Shown piece by piece: positions 37,623-48,604 of a stretch of DNA of 64,000 bases. Each line of letters opens with the position of its first letter. Within the stretch, counting starts at the first letter, position 1. The DNA is from Alteromonas genovensis (GTDB lineage Bacteria > Pseudomonadota > Gammaproteobacteria > Enterobacterales > Alteromonadaceae). The stretch is taken from contig NZ_JAAAWO010000005.1 in the NCBI RefSeq assembly GCF_010500895.1, positions 124,001 through 188,000 of the forward strand. Direction: 5' to 3'. Under the pieces are notes generated by a model, which saw only the letters and a program-made list of their open reading frames with translations, did no database searches and had not been told where the DNA came from. Position numbers and translations under genes: made by a program.

Positions 37623-38990
37623 ATGATTAGAAAAGTAGGAATTATTGCAGCCGCCTTGTCACTAGCGTTGTCTGGTGCAAGCGTCATGGCGAAAGTCTCA
37701 GATGCCGAAGCCGGTAAACTGGGTAAAGAATTGACACCCCTCGGTGGTGAGGTTGCCGCAAATGCAGACGGCAGTATTCCAGCGTGGACAGGCGGTATTA
37801 CCTCTGCGCCAGCAGGATACTCAGTGGGCGACCATCACCCAGATCCGTTCCCAGATGACAAAGTGTTATTTGAGATTACTGCCAAAAACTACAAAGAGTA
37901 CGCTGAGCATTTGTCTGAAGGGCAGATGAAAATGTTTGAAACATATCCAGAGACGTTCCGCATGCCGGTTTACCCGACACGACGCTCTGCTTCAAACCCG
38001 CAGAATATTTATGACGCGACTAAAGCAAATGCGACTCGTGCAGAACTTTTAGACGGTGGTAATGGTATTAAGGGTGCAGCGATTGGTATTCCATTTCCTA
38101 TTCCACAAAATGGTTTAGAGGCAATCTGGAACCACATTCTGCGTTATCGTGGTGCTGCGGTTCAGCGTAACGGTGGACAAGCGGCGGTTACTACCGGTGG
38201 TGACTATAACGTTATCGGATTTGATGAGCAGTTGCTTATTAAATACGCAGAAGATAACGCGACGCCAGAGCAACTAACAGAAGACAACGTGTTGTTTATG
38301 TTCAAGCAAAAAGTCACTCAGCCAGCACGTTTGGCTGGAACAGCCTTGCTCGTTCACGAAACCGTTGACCAAGTTAAAGAACCCCGTAAAGCGTGGACGT
38401 ATAACACCGGACAGCGCCGCGTTCGTCTAGCACCAAACATTGCTTACGATACACCGGGAACGGCGGCCGATGGCCTGCGTACCACCGATGATTTCGATAT
38501 GTTTAACGGTTCACCAAACCGCTACGACTGGAGGCTGGTTGGTAAGCAAGAAATGTACGTAGCGTATAACAACTATGCATTGCACTCTGAAAACGCAAGT
38601 TATGACAACATTCTTACGCCAAATCACGTGAACCCTGATTTGACGCGCTGGGAAAAGCACCGTGTTTGGGTGGTTGAAGCCACATTGAAAGAAGGTTTCC
38701 GCCATATCTATCAAAAACGTGTATTCTTCATTGATGAAGACAGCTGGTCGATTCAAGTTGCTGATATGTATGATAATCGTGGCGAACTGTATCGTGTTGC
38801 TGTAGCGTATGGTGTAAACTACTACGAAGTACCAACTCAATGGTCTACACTTGACTCGTACCATGACTTGAACTCTCGTAGATACCTAGCCATCGGCTTA
38901 GACAACGAAGAGCAAATGTACGACTTTACTGTACGTCCTCGAGATGTTGAGTTTACGCCGCAAGCATTGCGACGAGAAGGTATGCGCTAA
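37623..38990 (+). CDS. DUF1329 family periplasmic protein (LolA/LolB-like fold)
   Basis: 455 residues from the ATG at 37623, with AAAGAG upstream. Signal peptide IIAAALSLALSGASVMA. The mature protein begins KVSDAEAGKLGKELTPLGGE, then PAWTGGITSAPAGY, and includes the strongly conserved APNIAYDTPGTAADGLRTTD and FNGSPNRYDWRLVGKQEMYV. DUF1329 proteins are often annotated as outer-membrane lipoprotein-sorting-like; they are thought to bind lipid in the periplasm. 12 nt after the DUF1302 gene. A terminator-like hairpin follows before the next gene in the cassette. Confidence 0.87.
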   Translation: MIRKVGIIAAALSLALSGASVMAKVSDAEAGKLGKELTPLGGEVAANADGSIPAWTGGITSAPAGYSVGDHHPDPFPDDKVLFEITAKNYKEYAEHLSEGQMKMFETYPETFRMPVYPTRRSASNPQNIYDATKANATRAELLDGGNGIKGAAIGIPFPIPQNGLEAIWNHILRYRGAAVQRNGGQAAVTTGGDYNVIGFDEQLLIKYAEDNATPEQLTEDNVLFMFKQKVTQPARLAGTALLVHETVDQVKEPRKAWTYNTGQRRVRLAPNIAYDTPGTAADGLRTTDDFDMFNGSPNRYDWRLVGKQEMYVAYNNYALHSENASYDNILTPNHVNPDLTRWEKHRVWVVEATLKEGFRHIYQKRVFFIDEDSWSIQVADMYDNRGELYRVAVAYGVNYYEVPTQWSTLDSYHDLNSRRYLAIGLDNEEQMYDFTVRPRDVEFTPQALRREGMR

Positions 38991-39004
38991 TCGGCTTACA
39001 CACC

Positions 39005-39032
39005 AAACGGTTGGCACTTGCCAACCGTTTTT
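39005..39032 (+). terminator. Intra-cassette terminator between the DUF1329 and YCF48-like genes
   Basis: Perfect 12-bp stem AAACGGTTGGCA / TGCCAACCGTTT with a 2-nt loop, followed by T residues. It sits inside what looks like a four-gene operon, so it may attenuate expression of the last two genes relative to the first two. Confidence 0.82.
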
Positions 39033-39069
39033 GTTTGCAGACAATTATTATTAGGGGGAATGGTTCAAT

Positions 39070-40116
39070 ATGAAAAAAACCATTGCAGCGTGCATTGCCG
39101 CAGCCTTTGCAGTCAATAACGTAAGCACTGCATTCGCTGAAGAAGTATTCATGGCACCATTGGTAGAACAGTCTGTTCTGCTCGATATCGACGCTGATCA
39201 GTTTGTTGTTATTGTCGGTGAACGTGGTCATGTACTTATTTCTGAAAACGGAGACGTTTTCGAACAAAAAAGAGTGCCAACTCAGTCAACGCTTACCGCT
39301 ACTACTGTGGTCGGTGACAATATATGGGCGGTAGGTCACGACGCCGTTATTATTCATTCATCAGATAAAGGTGAATCGTGGGAGGTGCAGCAGTACCAAC
39401 CTGATTTACAGCGTCCTTTTCTCGACGTGCTCTTTTTTGACGAAATGCAGGGCGTCGCCGCAGGGGCATATGGCTTGTTTTACCGCACTGAAGATGGCGG
39501 GAAAACGTGGAATGCAGAACGCCATGCAACCTTGCTAGACCCATACGATAGAGAATATTTGGAAGACATCCGAAAAGAAGACGAAGCCTTTTATCAACAA
39601 GAGTTAGAATCTATTCTTCCCCATATCAATCGCATCACGCTTGATGGTAATACCCTGTATCTTGCTGGTGAAGCCGGTCTATTGGCCAAAAGCACCGACA
39701 TGGGCAAGTCGTGGGAACGTTACAGCGTTGATTACACCGGTTCGTTTTTTGATATCAAGCCACTAGACGATAATTCAGTGCTCGCGGTTGGTTTGCGCGG
39801 CAACATGTTCATTAATCACAATGAATCGTCTTGGGAATATATTCAAACGTGTTCAACCAGTACGCTAAATTCAATTCTTATTGGCTCAGACTCTGTTGTT
39901 TATGCCCTTGGCAATAACGGCAAAATGGTGAAGGCCAACAGACCAATACCTACAAGTATGCGCGACCCTTATGCAAATCCTGTTGATTGTAAGCCAGGGG
40001 AAGGTATTTCGGTGTCTCAGATTGAAGATAAAGCTGCAATTCTTAATGCTAAGCAGTTCAAAGGTCTGAATCTCGCGGTATCAGCGAATGGCGTTAAAAC
40101 GTTGAATTTAAAATAG
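39070..40116 (+). CDS. YCF48/BNR-repeat beta-propeller protein, secreted
   Basis: 348 residues with a signal peptide (AACIAAAFAVNNVSTAFA). Repeated blades of the BNR/YCF48 type: VVIVGERGHVLISENG, IWAVGHDAVIIHSSDKGESW, GVAAGAYGLFYRTEDGGKTW, LYLAGEAGLLAKSTDMGKSW, VLAVGLRGNMFINHNESSW. YCF48/HCF136 itself is a photosystem II assembly factor; in heterotrophs such proteins accompany RND/MMPL genes. Likely a periplasmic adaptor or chaperone for the transporter encoded 15 nt downstream; that is inference from context. Confidence 0.82.
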   Translation: MKKTIAACIAAAFAVNNVSTAFAEEVFMAPLVEQSVLLDIDADQFVVIVGERGHVLISENGDVFEQKRVPTQSTLTATTVVGDNIWAVGHDAVIIHSSDKGESWEVQQYQPDLQRPFLDVLFFDEMQGVAAGAYGLFYRTEDGGKTWNAERHATLLDPYDREYLEDIRKEDEAFYQQELESILPHINRITLDGNTLYLAGEAGLLAKSTDMGKSWERYSVDYTGSFFDIKPLDDNSVLAVGLRGNMFINHNESSWEYIQTCSTSTLNSILIGSDSVVYALGNNGKMVKANRPIPTSMRDPYANPVDCKPGEGISVSQIEDKAAILNAKQFKGLNLAVSANGVKTLNLK

Positions 40117-40131
40117 GGCAGAATAAAAGCA

Positions 40132-42450
40132 ATGACCCATTTTCTCGAAAAATTAGTCTTCAGTAACCGAAAGCTTGTGGTAGCACTATTCGCTATCGCA
40201 ACGGTGTTTCTGGGCTATCAAGCTTCTCAAATGCGTTTAGACGCTGGTTTTGAAAAAAACATTCCTCTTAATCATGAATACATGCAGACCTATATTGAAC
40301 ATCGCCAAGATTTTGGTGGTGCTAACAATATCCTTGTGTCTGTATGTGACAAAAACGACGATATTTTTAACAAGAATTTTTTCGACACATTGAAAAATGT
40401 GCACGACCAACTTTTCTTTATCAACGGCGTCAATCGCTCATTGGTCATCTCACTGTTTTCACCGTCCACTCGATTTACCGAAATCGTTGAGGGCGGATTT
40501 GCTGGCGGGCCGGTTATTCCTGCAGACTTTAACTCGTCTAATCCAGAAGCGTTGGAGCTGGTTGCGGCAAACATTGAAAAAGCCAATATTGTTGGGCGAC
40601 AGGTTGCAAGCGATTACAGCTGTGCAATGGTAACTGCGCAGCTGCTAGATATCGACCCTCAAACCGGCGAACCACTTGATACACTAGCTCTTGCGGCAGA
40701 GTTAGAAGAGCAGCTTCGCGGCCAATATGAAAACGAAGAAACGTCAATTCATATCATTGGCTTTGCCAAAATGATTGGTGACGTAGCCGATGGTGCCAAA
40801 GACGTACTGATATTCTTTGCTATCGCCATTGGTATAACTGCCATTATGGTGTACTTCTTCTCACGCAGCATAATGTTAACGGTATTGCCATTACTGTGTT
40901 CTGTGATTGCCGTTATCTGGCAGCTGGGGCTACTTACCTCTATCGGCTTTGGCATGGATCCGATGTCTATACTTGTCCCGTTTTTAGTGTTTGCAATCGG
41001 CGTAAGCCACGGTGTGCAAATGATAAATGCGGTAGAGAAGCAGGCGGTAACGGGTATTGGTGCTAAAAAAGCATCTATGGCAGCATTTAGAAGCTTACTT
41101 GTGCCAGGCGGTATTGCATTGCTCTCTGACACCGTTGGCTTTATGACTCTACTGGTTATCGATATTGGTATCATCCGAGAGCTAGCGATTACGGCGAGTA
41201 TGGGTGTAGCGGTTATTATTTTAACTAACTTACTGTTACTTCCTGTATTAATGAGCTTCTTGAAGCTTGACGAACGCTACGTAGAAAAATTTGCAGGCAA
41301 GGAAAAGGCGAACAGTAAGTTCTGGGATATGGTTGCTGCTTGTTCACGTAAAAAACCCGCTGCAATTATATTAACTATCACCGCTATCTTATTTGTGTTT
41401 GGTCACTTCCAAGCACAAAAAATGAAAATAGGTGATTTGCATGCCGGCGCACCAGCGCTTCACGAAGACTCTCGGTATAACCAAGACACCTTCTTAATTA
41501 CCGATAAGTACGAAGTGACCGTTGACTATATTTCTATTTTGGTAGAAACCACGCCTGAAGCGTGTACATCGCACAACGTCATGAAAGCCATGGACGACTT
41601 TCAGTGGAAAATGGAGAATACCAAAGGCGTTCAGTCTGCAGTATCCCTTGCGTCAGTCGCTAAAATTGTGAATGCGGGTTATAACGAAGGCAATGTGAAG
41701 TGGCAGGTTATTCCACGAAACCAACAAACATTGGTTCAAGCTATATCTCGTGTACCTACATCGTCAGGTCTTTTAAACGGCGATTGCTCTGTAATGCCTA
41801 TCATTCTATTTATGGAAGATCACAAGGCAGAAACTATCTCTCGCGTTGTTGATGCGGTTAAAGATTATCGTACAGAATATGAAACTGACGATATGAAGTT
41901 TAGCTTAGCGTCTGGCCCTGTAGGTGTTATGGCGGCAACGAACGAAGCGGTTAGCGAAGCGCAAGATCCAATGATGCTCTATGTATTCGGCGCAGTCATC
42001 GCTTTATGCTTAATTAGCTTCCGTTCAATACGCGCTACATTAGTGGTTGTTATACCGCTTTACGTAGTGTCTGTGCTGGCCCAAGCATTGATGACCTATC
42101 TTCAAATTGGTCTCACCGTCTCTACCTTACCAGTTATCGCACTGGGTGTGGGAATAGGGGTGGACTATGGTATTTATATTCTATCGACCAAGAGCCTAAT
42201 GTTGAAGCAGGGTGCAACGGTACAAGAAGCCTATTTTGCAGCGCTTAAAGAGCGCGGCAGTGCGGTGCTCTTTACCGGGGTAACGTTAGCAATTGGCGTC
42301 AGCACATGGGTATTCTCATCGCTCAAATTCCAAATGGATATGGGAATATTGCTGACGTTTATGTTCGTTGTTAACATGCTTGGTGCAATAATTGTACTAC
42401 CAGCGTTGGCTAGGTTCCTCTGGTGGAACAAAAATGACCCTGGTGCATAA
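40132..42450 (+). CDS. RND/MMPL-type transporter
   Basis: 772 residues with two copies of a one-plus-five helix unit. TM1 is near LVVALFAIATVFLGYQAS. Helices 2-6 run from KDVLIFFAIAIGITAIMVYF to VAVIILTNLLLLPVLMSFL. The second half repeats this (LYVFGAVIALCLISFRSIRA, LPVIALGVGIGVDYGIYILS). GVGIGVDYGIY is the conserved helix-4 motif with Asp, as in MMPL/HpnN proteins. Two large periplasmic loops are present. It likely moves lipids or other hydrophobic compounds using proton motive force. Last gene of the DUF1302/DUF1329/YCF48/RND cassette. Confidence 0.88.
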   Translation: MTHFLEKLVFSNRKLVVALFAIATVFLGYQASQMRLDAGFEKNIPLNHEYMQTYIEHRQDFGGANNILVSVCDKNDDIFNKNFFDTLKNVHDQLFFINGVNRSLVISLFSPSTRFTEIVEGGFAGGPVIPADFNSSNPEALELVAANIEKANIVGRQVASDYSCAMVTAQLLDIDPQTGEPLDTLALAAELEEQLRGQYENEETSIHIIGFAKMIGDVADGAKDVLIFFAIAIGITAIMVYFFSRSIMLTVLPLLCSVIAVIWQLGLLTSIGFGMDPMSILVPFLVFAIGVSHGVQMINAVEKQAVTGIGAKKASMAAFRSLLVPGGIALLSDTVGFMTLLVIDIGIIRELAITASMGVAVIILTNLLLLPVLMSFLKLDERYVEKFAGKEKANSKFWDMVAACSRKKPAAIILTITAILFVFGHFQAQKMKIGDLHAGAPALHEDSRYNQDTFLITDKYEVTVDYISILVETTPEACTSHNVMKAMDDFQWKMENTKGVQSAVSLASVAKIVNAGYNEGNVKWQVIPRNQQTLVQAISRVPTSSGLLNGDCSVMPIILFMEDHKAETISRVVDAVKDYRTEYETDDMKFSLASGPVGVMAATNEAVSEAQDPMMLYVFGAVIALCLISFRSIRATLVVVIPLYVVSVLAQALMTYLQIGLTVSTLPVIALGVGIGVDYGIYILSTKSLMLKQGATVQEAYFAALKERGSAVLFTGVTLAIGVSTWVFSSLKFQMDMGILLTFMFVVNMLGAIIVLPALARFLWWNKNDPGA

Positions 42451-42471
42451 ATTATTTTTGCATAGCTAATC

Positions 42472-42501
42472 AAAAAAAAGGGCCTTTAGGCCCTTTTTTT
42501 A
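42472..42501 (+). terminator. Rho-independent terminator after the RND gene
   Basis: GGGCCT / AGGCCC core with A7-8 before and T7 after, 2-nt centre. Strong symmetric terminator about 20 bp after the stop. Confidence 0.9.
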
Positions 42502-42624
42502 GGTCTTTTCTGCATAGTTATCTATGCTGTTAATATAAGGTTAAAAAGGGGCTTTTAATAAGCTGCTTTATTAGAGAAAATACAAAGGTTTTCAGCACTT
42601 ACGATATTACTAAAAGGTTAACAA

Positions 42625-45600
42625 ATGACAGTCACCTCACAGCGACACTCAGTACTGCTAGATAATGTATTCGCACTTATCGATAAAAAAGTAGATACGA
42701 AGCAGAAGTCTCTTGTGCAGCAATTCGGACGTCTGTTGTATAAAAACATATCAAGCGATGATTTAGAAAATCGCAACGACAGCGATCTTTACGGTGCAAC
42801 TCTGAGTTTATGGAATGCACTCTCTCGATTCGATAACTCTGCGCCCCACATACGCGTCTTTAATCCAGAAATTGCAAAACACGGTTGGCACTCAAGCCAC
42901 ACTATTGTTGAAGTGATTGTGTCTGACATGCCGTTCCTCGTTGATTCGGTTCGAATGTCGCTGAATAGACTGAACATAACCGCACATTTATTTTTGCATA
43001 GCCCTATAGGCATTAAGCGTGACACCAGCAACAAGGTGGAAAGCTTTTCTGAGCAGGGCAAAACCCTGGAAGGTGCGAAAAAAGAAACCGTTATTTTTAT
43101 AGAAGTTGACCGTCAAACTTCCAAAAAAGATATCGACATACTGACAAAAGAGCTTCACTCAGTGGTCGATGAAGTATCACTTGCCGTGGCTGATTGGCAA
43201 GATATGACCAGCACACTGCACACGGTAATTAAAACCAGCGAATCGTTTAACTGGCCCGTGTCCGGTGAGCAAAAAGACCAGGTAAATCGCTTTCTAAACT
43301 GGTTGGGCGATCATAACTTCACCATGATGGGCTACCGTTATTACGATGTAAAAGCCATAGAAGGTGACCATCGCTGGATCCCTAAAAACGATAGCAGCCT
43401 AGGTTTACTAAAGAACTCCGTTAATAACCGCGAGCGTCTTTTATCGAAGCTGCCAGCCTCAGCACGCAGTGAAGCGTTAAGTGAAAACCCCCTTATTTTA
43501 ACCAAGACCAATACTCGGGCTCGCGTTCATCGCCCTGCATATATGGACTATATTGGCGTCAAAGTTTTCAACGATAATGGTCAAGTGGTCGGTGAGCACC
43601 GCTTCCTAGGGTTATATTCGGCATCGTTTTATAACCAAAGCGTTATTGAATTGCCAATTTTAAGTGAAAAGATTCAGCTTATCTGTGCTTTATCAGGCTT
43701 CGAGCCGGGTACTCACGCATACAAAGCGTTTGTCAACATCGTAGAAACCTACCCAAGAGATGAGCTTTTGCAAACTCCAGCACAGGAGTTAGCTCAAATT
43801 GTAATGGGTATTTTCCAAATGCAGGAGCGAGGAATTTCTCGCTTATTCATACGCAAAGATACCTTTGGTCGCTTTTTCTCGTGCATGGTGTTTGTACCAA
43901 GAGAGCGCTATAACACGCAATTGCGTAAAGAGACGCAAGAACTATTAAAGGTGTCGCTTAACGCATCAGAAGAGGTGGAGTTTACAACCTTCTTCTCTGA
44001 ATCTGTTTATGCAAGAACACACTACATAGCGCGAGTTAACGATAACAATGCGGAATTTGATGTGAAGGAAATAGAACAAAATATCATCGAGCTAACCAAA
44101 ACATGGAATGACAGGCTTGCATCAGCTATTTCAGCATCTCACGGCGAGGCGTCTGGAAAGTCATTAGAGCGTAAATATAGCAATGCATTCTCTCGCAGTT
44201 ACATGGAACACAACCTGCCATCAGCAGCGTTGGTAGACATGGGTAAATTGGAGATGCTAGACGATAAACATACCTTAGATATGTTGTTCTATCGCCCCCA
44301 AGAAGAAGACTCTGAGAGTCAAATTGTTAAACTTAAATTGTTCCATCGTGCAGAGCCCATTCATTTGTCGGATGTACTGCCAATGCTGGAAAACTTTGGG
44401 TTACGCGTAATTGATGAGAGCCCATATAAAATAACGTGTTCAGGTGGTGAGCATAACTGGATTATGGATTTCAAAATGCTGCACAAAAGCGGGCAGCATT
44501 TCGACATGGAAAACGCCCAAATACTGTTCCAAGATGCGTTTGCTAAAGTGTGGTACAACACCCTAGAAGACGATGCGTTTAACCGCTTAATTCTTGGTGC
44601 AAACCTCACCGGACGTCGAGTGACTATTTTGCGTGCCTATGCAAAATACATGCGTCAAACAGGCAGCTCATTTAGCCACGATTACATTGCAAATACGCTG
44701 GCCAACTACACCGACATAGCTCGCTTGTTGGTAGACTTCTTTGACCAGCGCTTTAATCCGAAGAAAAAGCGTAACAAGAAAAAAGAAGACGCAATACTTG
44801 CCGATATTAAATCTCAGCTAGACGGTGTGAGCAACCTTGATGATGACAGAATTATCCGTCGTTATTTAGACATGATGTCTGCCACACTGCGCACTAACTT
44901 CTATCAACTTGATGAGTCGGATAACGAAAAGTCTTACGTGTCGTTCAAAATGCTCCCTGAGCTTATTCCTGACATGCCGCTTCCGCTGCCTAAGTACGAA
45001 ATTTTTGTATACAGCCCTCGGGTTGAAGGTGTGCACCTTAGAGGCGGTAAAGTAGCCCGTGGTGGTTTGCGCTGGTCAGACCGTCAAGAAGATTTCCGTA
45101 CAGAAGTGCTTGGTTTAGTTAAAGCCCAGCAAGTCAAGAATACGGTTATTGTTCCCGTTGGTGCAAAAGGGGGCTTTGTTTGTAAGAAGGCCCCTGTAGA
45201 GCAAGGCCGGGAGGCTATCCAAGCAGAAGGACAAGCGTGCTACCGCACCTTCATAACCAGCTTGCTGGATATTACTGACAACATCGTGAACGGAGAAATC
45301 GTTCCGCCCAAAGATGTAGTGCGATTGGATGACGACGACCCTTATCTTGTTGTTGCCGCAGATAAAGGAACTGCCACTTTCTCTGACATTGCCAATGGCA
45401 TAGCAGAAGAGTTTAACTTTTGGTTAGGCGACGCGTTTGCCTCAGGTGGCAGCATTGGCTACGACCATAAGAAAATGGGTATTACAGCCAGAGGCGGTTG
45501 GGAATCTGTTAAGCGTCACTTCCGCGAAATGGGCGTGAATTGTCAAACTACCGATTTCACCTGTATCGGTGTGGGTGACATGGCGGGTGATGTATTTGGT

Positions 45601-47463
45601 AACGGTATGTTGTTATCTGAGCATACAAAGCTTATCTGTGCATTTAACCACCTGCATATATTCTTCGACCCTAATCCAAATGCAGCAGACAGCTATAAAG
45701 AGCGTCAGCGCTTGTTTGAAAACCCAAGGTTGTCGTGGGAAGACTACGACAGCAAATTGATCTCAAAAGGCGGTGGTATATTTAACCGCTCAGCTAAGTC
45801 TATTAAGCTAACCCCAGAAATGAAAAAATGGTTAGGCACTAGACAACAAACCATGACACCTAACGAGCTTATTCATAATGTATTGAAGATGCCTGTGGAT
45901 TTAATGTGGAATGGCGGTATCGGTACTTACATTAAGAGCTCTAAAGAATCGCATTCTGCGGTAGGCGATCGCGCTAACGACGATTTACGGGTAAATGGCA
46001 AAGACGTTCAGGCGAAAATTGTCGGAGAGGGGGGAAATCTCGGTGTTACTCAACTAGGTCGTATTGAATACGCTGCTAACGGCGGCAGAGTCAACACTGA
46101 CTTTATCGACAATGTGGGTGGTGTTGATTGCTCTGATAATGAGGTTAACATCAAAATACTGCTTAATAGCCTAGTTAACGATGGCGAGCTTACGATTAAA
46201 CAACGTAACAAACTGCTTTATGACATGACTGACGATGTGTCTGCCATTGTGCTTAAAGACTGCTATCGTCAAACTCAGTCCATCTCGATTACTGAATTAG
46301 CTGGTGTAAAACAGCTGAAAGAGCAGCTGCGCTTTATCCATGGTTTAGAAAGAGAAGGGCAGTTAAACAGAGAGCTGGAGTTTATTCCAAGTGATGATGA
46401 AATTTCAGATCGCGTTGCCACAGACCAAGGTTTAACACGCCCTGAACTGAGTGTGCTAATTGCCTACGGCAAAATGGTGATGAAAGATGCGCTTAATATT
46501 CCTGAGATCACTGAAAACCCCTATCATGCTCGCCTGTTGTTAGAAGCATTCCCAGAAGTCCTTCGCAGTCGCTTTAACGAACATATGCAGCAGCATCCAC
46601 TGCGCGGTGAAATTATTGCCACCAAATTAACCAATAATATGGTTAATGACATGGGTTTGAATTTCGTTTTCCGCTTACAGGAAGAAACCGGTGCCAGCGT
46701 GAGCGAAATTGCTGACGCCTATGCAATTGTTCACGGCATCTTTAATATGGACAACCTATGGGGCCGTATTGAAGATTTAGACAATGTCATTTGTGCCAAA
46801 TTACAGCTAACCATGCTTGATGAGGCAAGGCGCATTATGCGCAGAGGCGCCCGTTGGTATATTAGACATGGCAACAAAGCACATTCTATTGAAGACGCCA
46901 TCGAAAGCTATCGCGGTACCTTCGATTTGTTGTCGAAGAACCTTCAGCATTACTTAGTTGAAAGTGAATATTCGCAACTTGAGGCAGCTACGCAGAAATA
47001 TATCGAGCAAGACGTACCTCATGATATTGCCTATCAAGTGGCCAGTTTCTCAAACATGTTCTCCAGCTTTGATTTGGCGCAAATTGTTGACGCTGATAAA
47101 CATGAGACCGATGTGGTCGCTAAGCTTTATTATCAACTTGGTTCGAGACTGGAACTGCATTGGTTCCTTGACCAAATAAATAATCAGGCGGTAAGCAACC
47201 ATTGGCAGGCACTCGCGCGTGCATCGTACAGAGAAGAGTTGGATTGGCAGCAGCGCTCTATTGCAGCTAACTTGCTGCAGTCACGCACCGATGTTGCAGA
47301 TGCCGATCAAATCCTCGACGACTGGATAGACAGCAACCAAGTGTTGTTAAAGCGCTGGTATCACATGATGTCTGAGTTCAAAACAAGCACAACGCACGAA
47401 TTTGCGAAGTTTTCTGTCGCTTTACGTGAATTGATGCTTTTAAGCGTGAAGTCTAACCATTAG
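42625..47463 (+). CDS. gdhB: NAD-specific glutamate dehydrogenase, large (180-kDa) type
   Basis: 1612 residues, the usual size of the Pseudomonas GdhB / L_180 class. Oxidises glutamate to 2-oxoglutarate and ammonia, mainly catabolic. The long N-terminal part contains ACT-like regulatory domains ([20 protein letters not shown]). The catalytic domain starts near residue 810: [75 protein letters not shown], and [15 protein letters not shown] in the C-terminal helical region. Monocistronic, flanked by terminators on both sides. Confidence 0.95.
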   Translation: MTVTSQRHSVLLDNVFALIDKKVDTKQKSLVQQFGRLLYKNISSDDLENRNDSDLYGATLSLWNALSRFDNSAPHIRVFNPEIAKHGWHSSHTIVEVIVSDMPFLVDSVRMSLNRLNITAHLFLHSPIGIKRDTSNKVESFSEQGKTLEGAKKETVIFIEVDRQTSKKDIDILTKELHSVVDEVSLAVADWQDMTSTLHTVIKTSESFNWPVSGEQKDQVNRFLNWLGDHNFTMMGYRYYDVKAIEGDHRWIPKNDSSLGLLKNSVNNRERLLSKLPASARSEALSENPLILTKTNTRARVHRPAYMDYIGVKVFNDNGQVVGEHRFLGLYSASFYNQSVIELPILSEKIQLICALSGFEPGTHAYKAFVNIVETYPRDELLQTPAQELAQIVMGIFQMQERGISRLFIRKDTFGRFFSCMVFVPRERYNTQLRKETQELLKVSLNASEEVEFTTFFSESVYARTHYIARVNDNNAEFDVKEIEQNIIELTKTWNDRLASAISASHGEASGKSLERKYSNAFSRSYMEHNLPSAALVDMGKLEMLDDKHTLDMLFYRPQEEDSESQIVKLKLFHRAEPIHLSDVLPMLENFGLRVIDESPYKITCSGGEHNWIMDFKMLHKSGQHFDMENAQILFQDAFAKVWYNTLEDDAFNRLILGANLTGRRVTILRAYAKYMRQTGSSFSHDYIANTLANYTDIARLLVDFFDQRFNPKKKRNKKKEDAILADIKSQLDGVSNLDDDRIIRRYLDMMSATLRTNFYQLDESDNEKSYVSFKMLPELIPDMPLPLPKYEIFVYSPRVEGVHLRGGKVARGGLRWSDRQEDFRTEVLGLVKAQQVKNTVIVPVGAKGGFVCKKAPVEQGREAIQAEGQACYRTFITSLLDITDNIVNGEIVPPKDVVRLDDDDPYLVVAADKGTATFSDIANGIAEEFNFWLGDAFASGGSIGYDHKKMGITARGGWESVKRHFREMGVNCQTTDFTCIGVGDMAGDVFGNGMLLSEHTKLICAFNHLHIFFDPNPNAADSYKERQRLFENPRLSWEDYDSKLISKGGGIFNRSAKSIKLTPEMKKWLGTRQQTMTPNELIHNVLKMPVDLMWNGGIGTYIKSSKESHSAVGDRANDDLRVNGKDVQAKIVGEGGNLGVTQLGRIEYAANGGRVNTDFIDNVGGVDCSDNEVNIKILLNSLVNDGELTIKQRNKLLYDMTDDVSAIVLKDCYRQTQSISITELAGVKQLKEQLRFIHGLEREGQLNRELEFIPSDDEISDRVATDQGLTRPELSVLIAYGKMVMKDALNIPEITENPYHARLLLEAFPEVLRSRFNEHMQQHPLRGEIIATKLTNNMVNDMGLNFVFRLQEETGASVSEIADAYAIVHGIFNMDNLWGRIEDLDNVICAKLQLTMLDEARRIMRRGARWYIRHGNKAHSIEDAIESYRGTFDLLSKNLQHYLVESEYSQLEAATQKYIEQDVPHDIAYQVASFSNMFSSFDLAQIVDADKHETDVVAKLYYQLGSRLELHWFLDQINNQAVSNHWQALARASYREELDWQQRSIAANLLQSRTDVADADQILDDWIDSNQVLLKRWYHMMSEFKTSTTHEFAKFSVALRELMLLSVKSNH

Positions 47464-47485
47464 AATACACGCACCTTAATGATTT

Positions 47486-47510
47486 AAGCCCTGTTCATCA
47501 GGGCTTTTTT
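47486..47510 (+). terminator. Rho-independent terminator after gdhB
   Basis: AAGCCCTG / CAGGGCTT with loop TTCAT, then T6. 22 bp after the stop and 25 bp before pyrD. Confidence 0.9.
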
Positions 47511-47534
47511 ATATTAGCGAGCGTTAGAATACCC

Positions 47535-48542
47535 ATGCAATCTTTAGTGCAAAAGCTGCTACTTCAGTGTGAACCTGAAAAAAGCCACGATTTTACTATT
47601 AACTGGCTGAATAAAACGCAACATACACCGCTGAAATGGATGTACAGCACCACGCCTATTGCAAAACCAGTGACGGTAGCAGGAATTAAGTTTGATAACC
47701 CAGTGGGTCTAGCTGCAGGGTTAGACAAAAATGGTGATTGTATAGATGCATTCTCAAGCATGGGCTTTGGCTTTGTTGAGATTGGCACCGTTACGCCTCG
47801 TCCACAGCCCGGTAACCCTAAGCCACGCTTGTTTCGTCTGCCTGAAAAGCAAGCCATTATCAATCGCATGGGTTTTAACAACAAAGGTGTTGACCACCTT
47901 GTTGAACAAGTGAAAGAAGCGAAATTCAAAGGGCCCATCGGCATCAATATTGGTAAAAATAAAGATACCGAAGACGCCAAGGCTCTAGAAGATTATCTTA
48001 TTTGCCTGAACAAGGTTTATCCGTACGCCAGCTATATCACTATCAATATCTCGTCGCCTAATACACCAGGACTACGAAATCTACAGTACGGCGAAGCATT
48101 AGACTCATTGCTTGTAGGTCTTAAAGCCGCTCAAGAAACGCTAACGCAAACACACAGTAAATACGTGCCCATGTTCATTAAAATCGCCCCTGATTTAAGC
48201 GATGATGAAATAAGCAGTATTGCGGTGTCTTTGATGAACAGCAAAATGGATGGCGTCATTGCCACTAATACAACACTTTCTCGTGATGCGGTGCAAGGTT
48301 TAGCCCATGCTGATGAAATGGGTGGCCTCAGCGGTTCAGTGATGACTGACATGAGTTTACAAGTGACAAAGAAATTAGATAAAGCTTTAGACAAATCTAT
48401 GCCCATTATCGGCGTTGGAGGCATAGACTCTCCTGAGTCAGCCCAGGCACGTTTAGATGCTGGTGCATCATTGGTTCAATTATATTCGGCCTTTATTTAT
48501 CAAGGTCCATCGCTCGTTAAACGTATCGTAAACGCGTTATAA
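47535..48542 (+). CDS. pyrD: Dihydroorotate dehydrogenase (quinone), class 2
   Basis: 335 residues, as in E. coli PyrD (336). Oxidises dihydroorotate to orotate with FMN, passing electrons to membrane quinones; fourth step of pyrimidine synthesis. The N-terminal helical pair [20 protein letters not shown] is the membrane-associated quinone tunnel. Conserved [40 protein letters not shown], the catalytic Ser in [14 protein letters not shown] and the FMN phosphate motif [20 protein letters not shown] all appear. 62 bp before rlmKL. Confidence 0.95.
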   Translation: MQSLVQKLLLQCEPEKSHDFTINWLNKTQHTPLKWMYSTTPIAKPVTVAGIKFDNPVGLAAGLDKNGDCIDAFSSMGFGFVEIGTVTPRPQPGNPKPRLFRLPEKQAIINRMGFNNKGVDHLVEQVKEAKFKGPIGINIGKNKDTEDAKALEDYLICLNKVYPYASYITINISSPNTPGLRNLQYGEALDSLLVGLKAAQETLTQTHSKYVPMFIKIAPDLSDDEISSIAVSLMNSKMDGVIATNTTLSRDAVQGLAHADEMGGLSGSVMTDMSLQVTKKLDKALDKSMPIIGVGGIDSPESAQARLDAGASLVQLYSAFIYQGPSLVKRIVNAL

Positions 48543-48604
48543 TACCCCCGATCTCTCATAAAGTACGCACGTGCTAATGTCGTGCGCCAGTTACAGGTAA
48601 ATGA

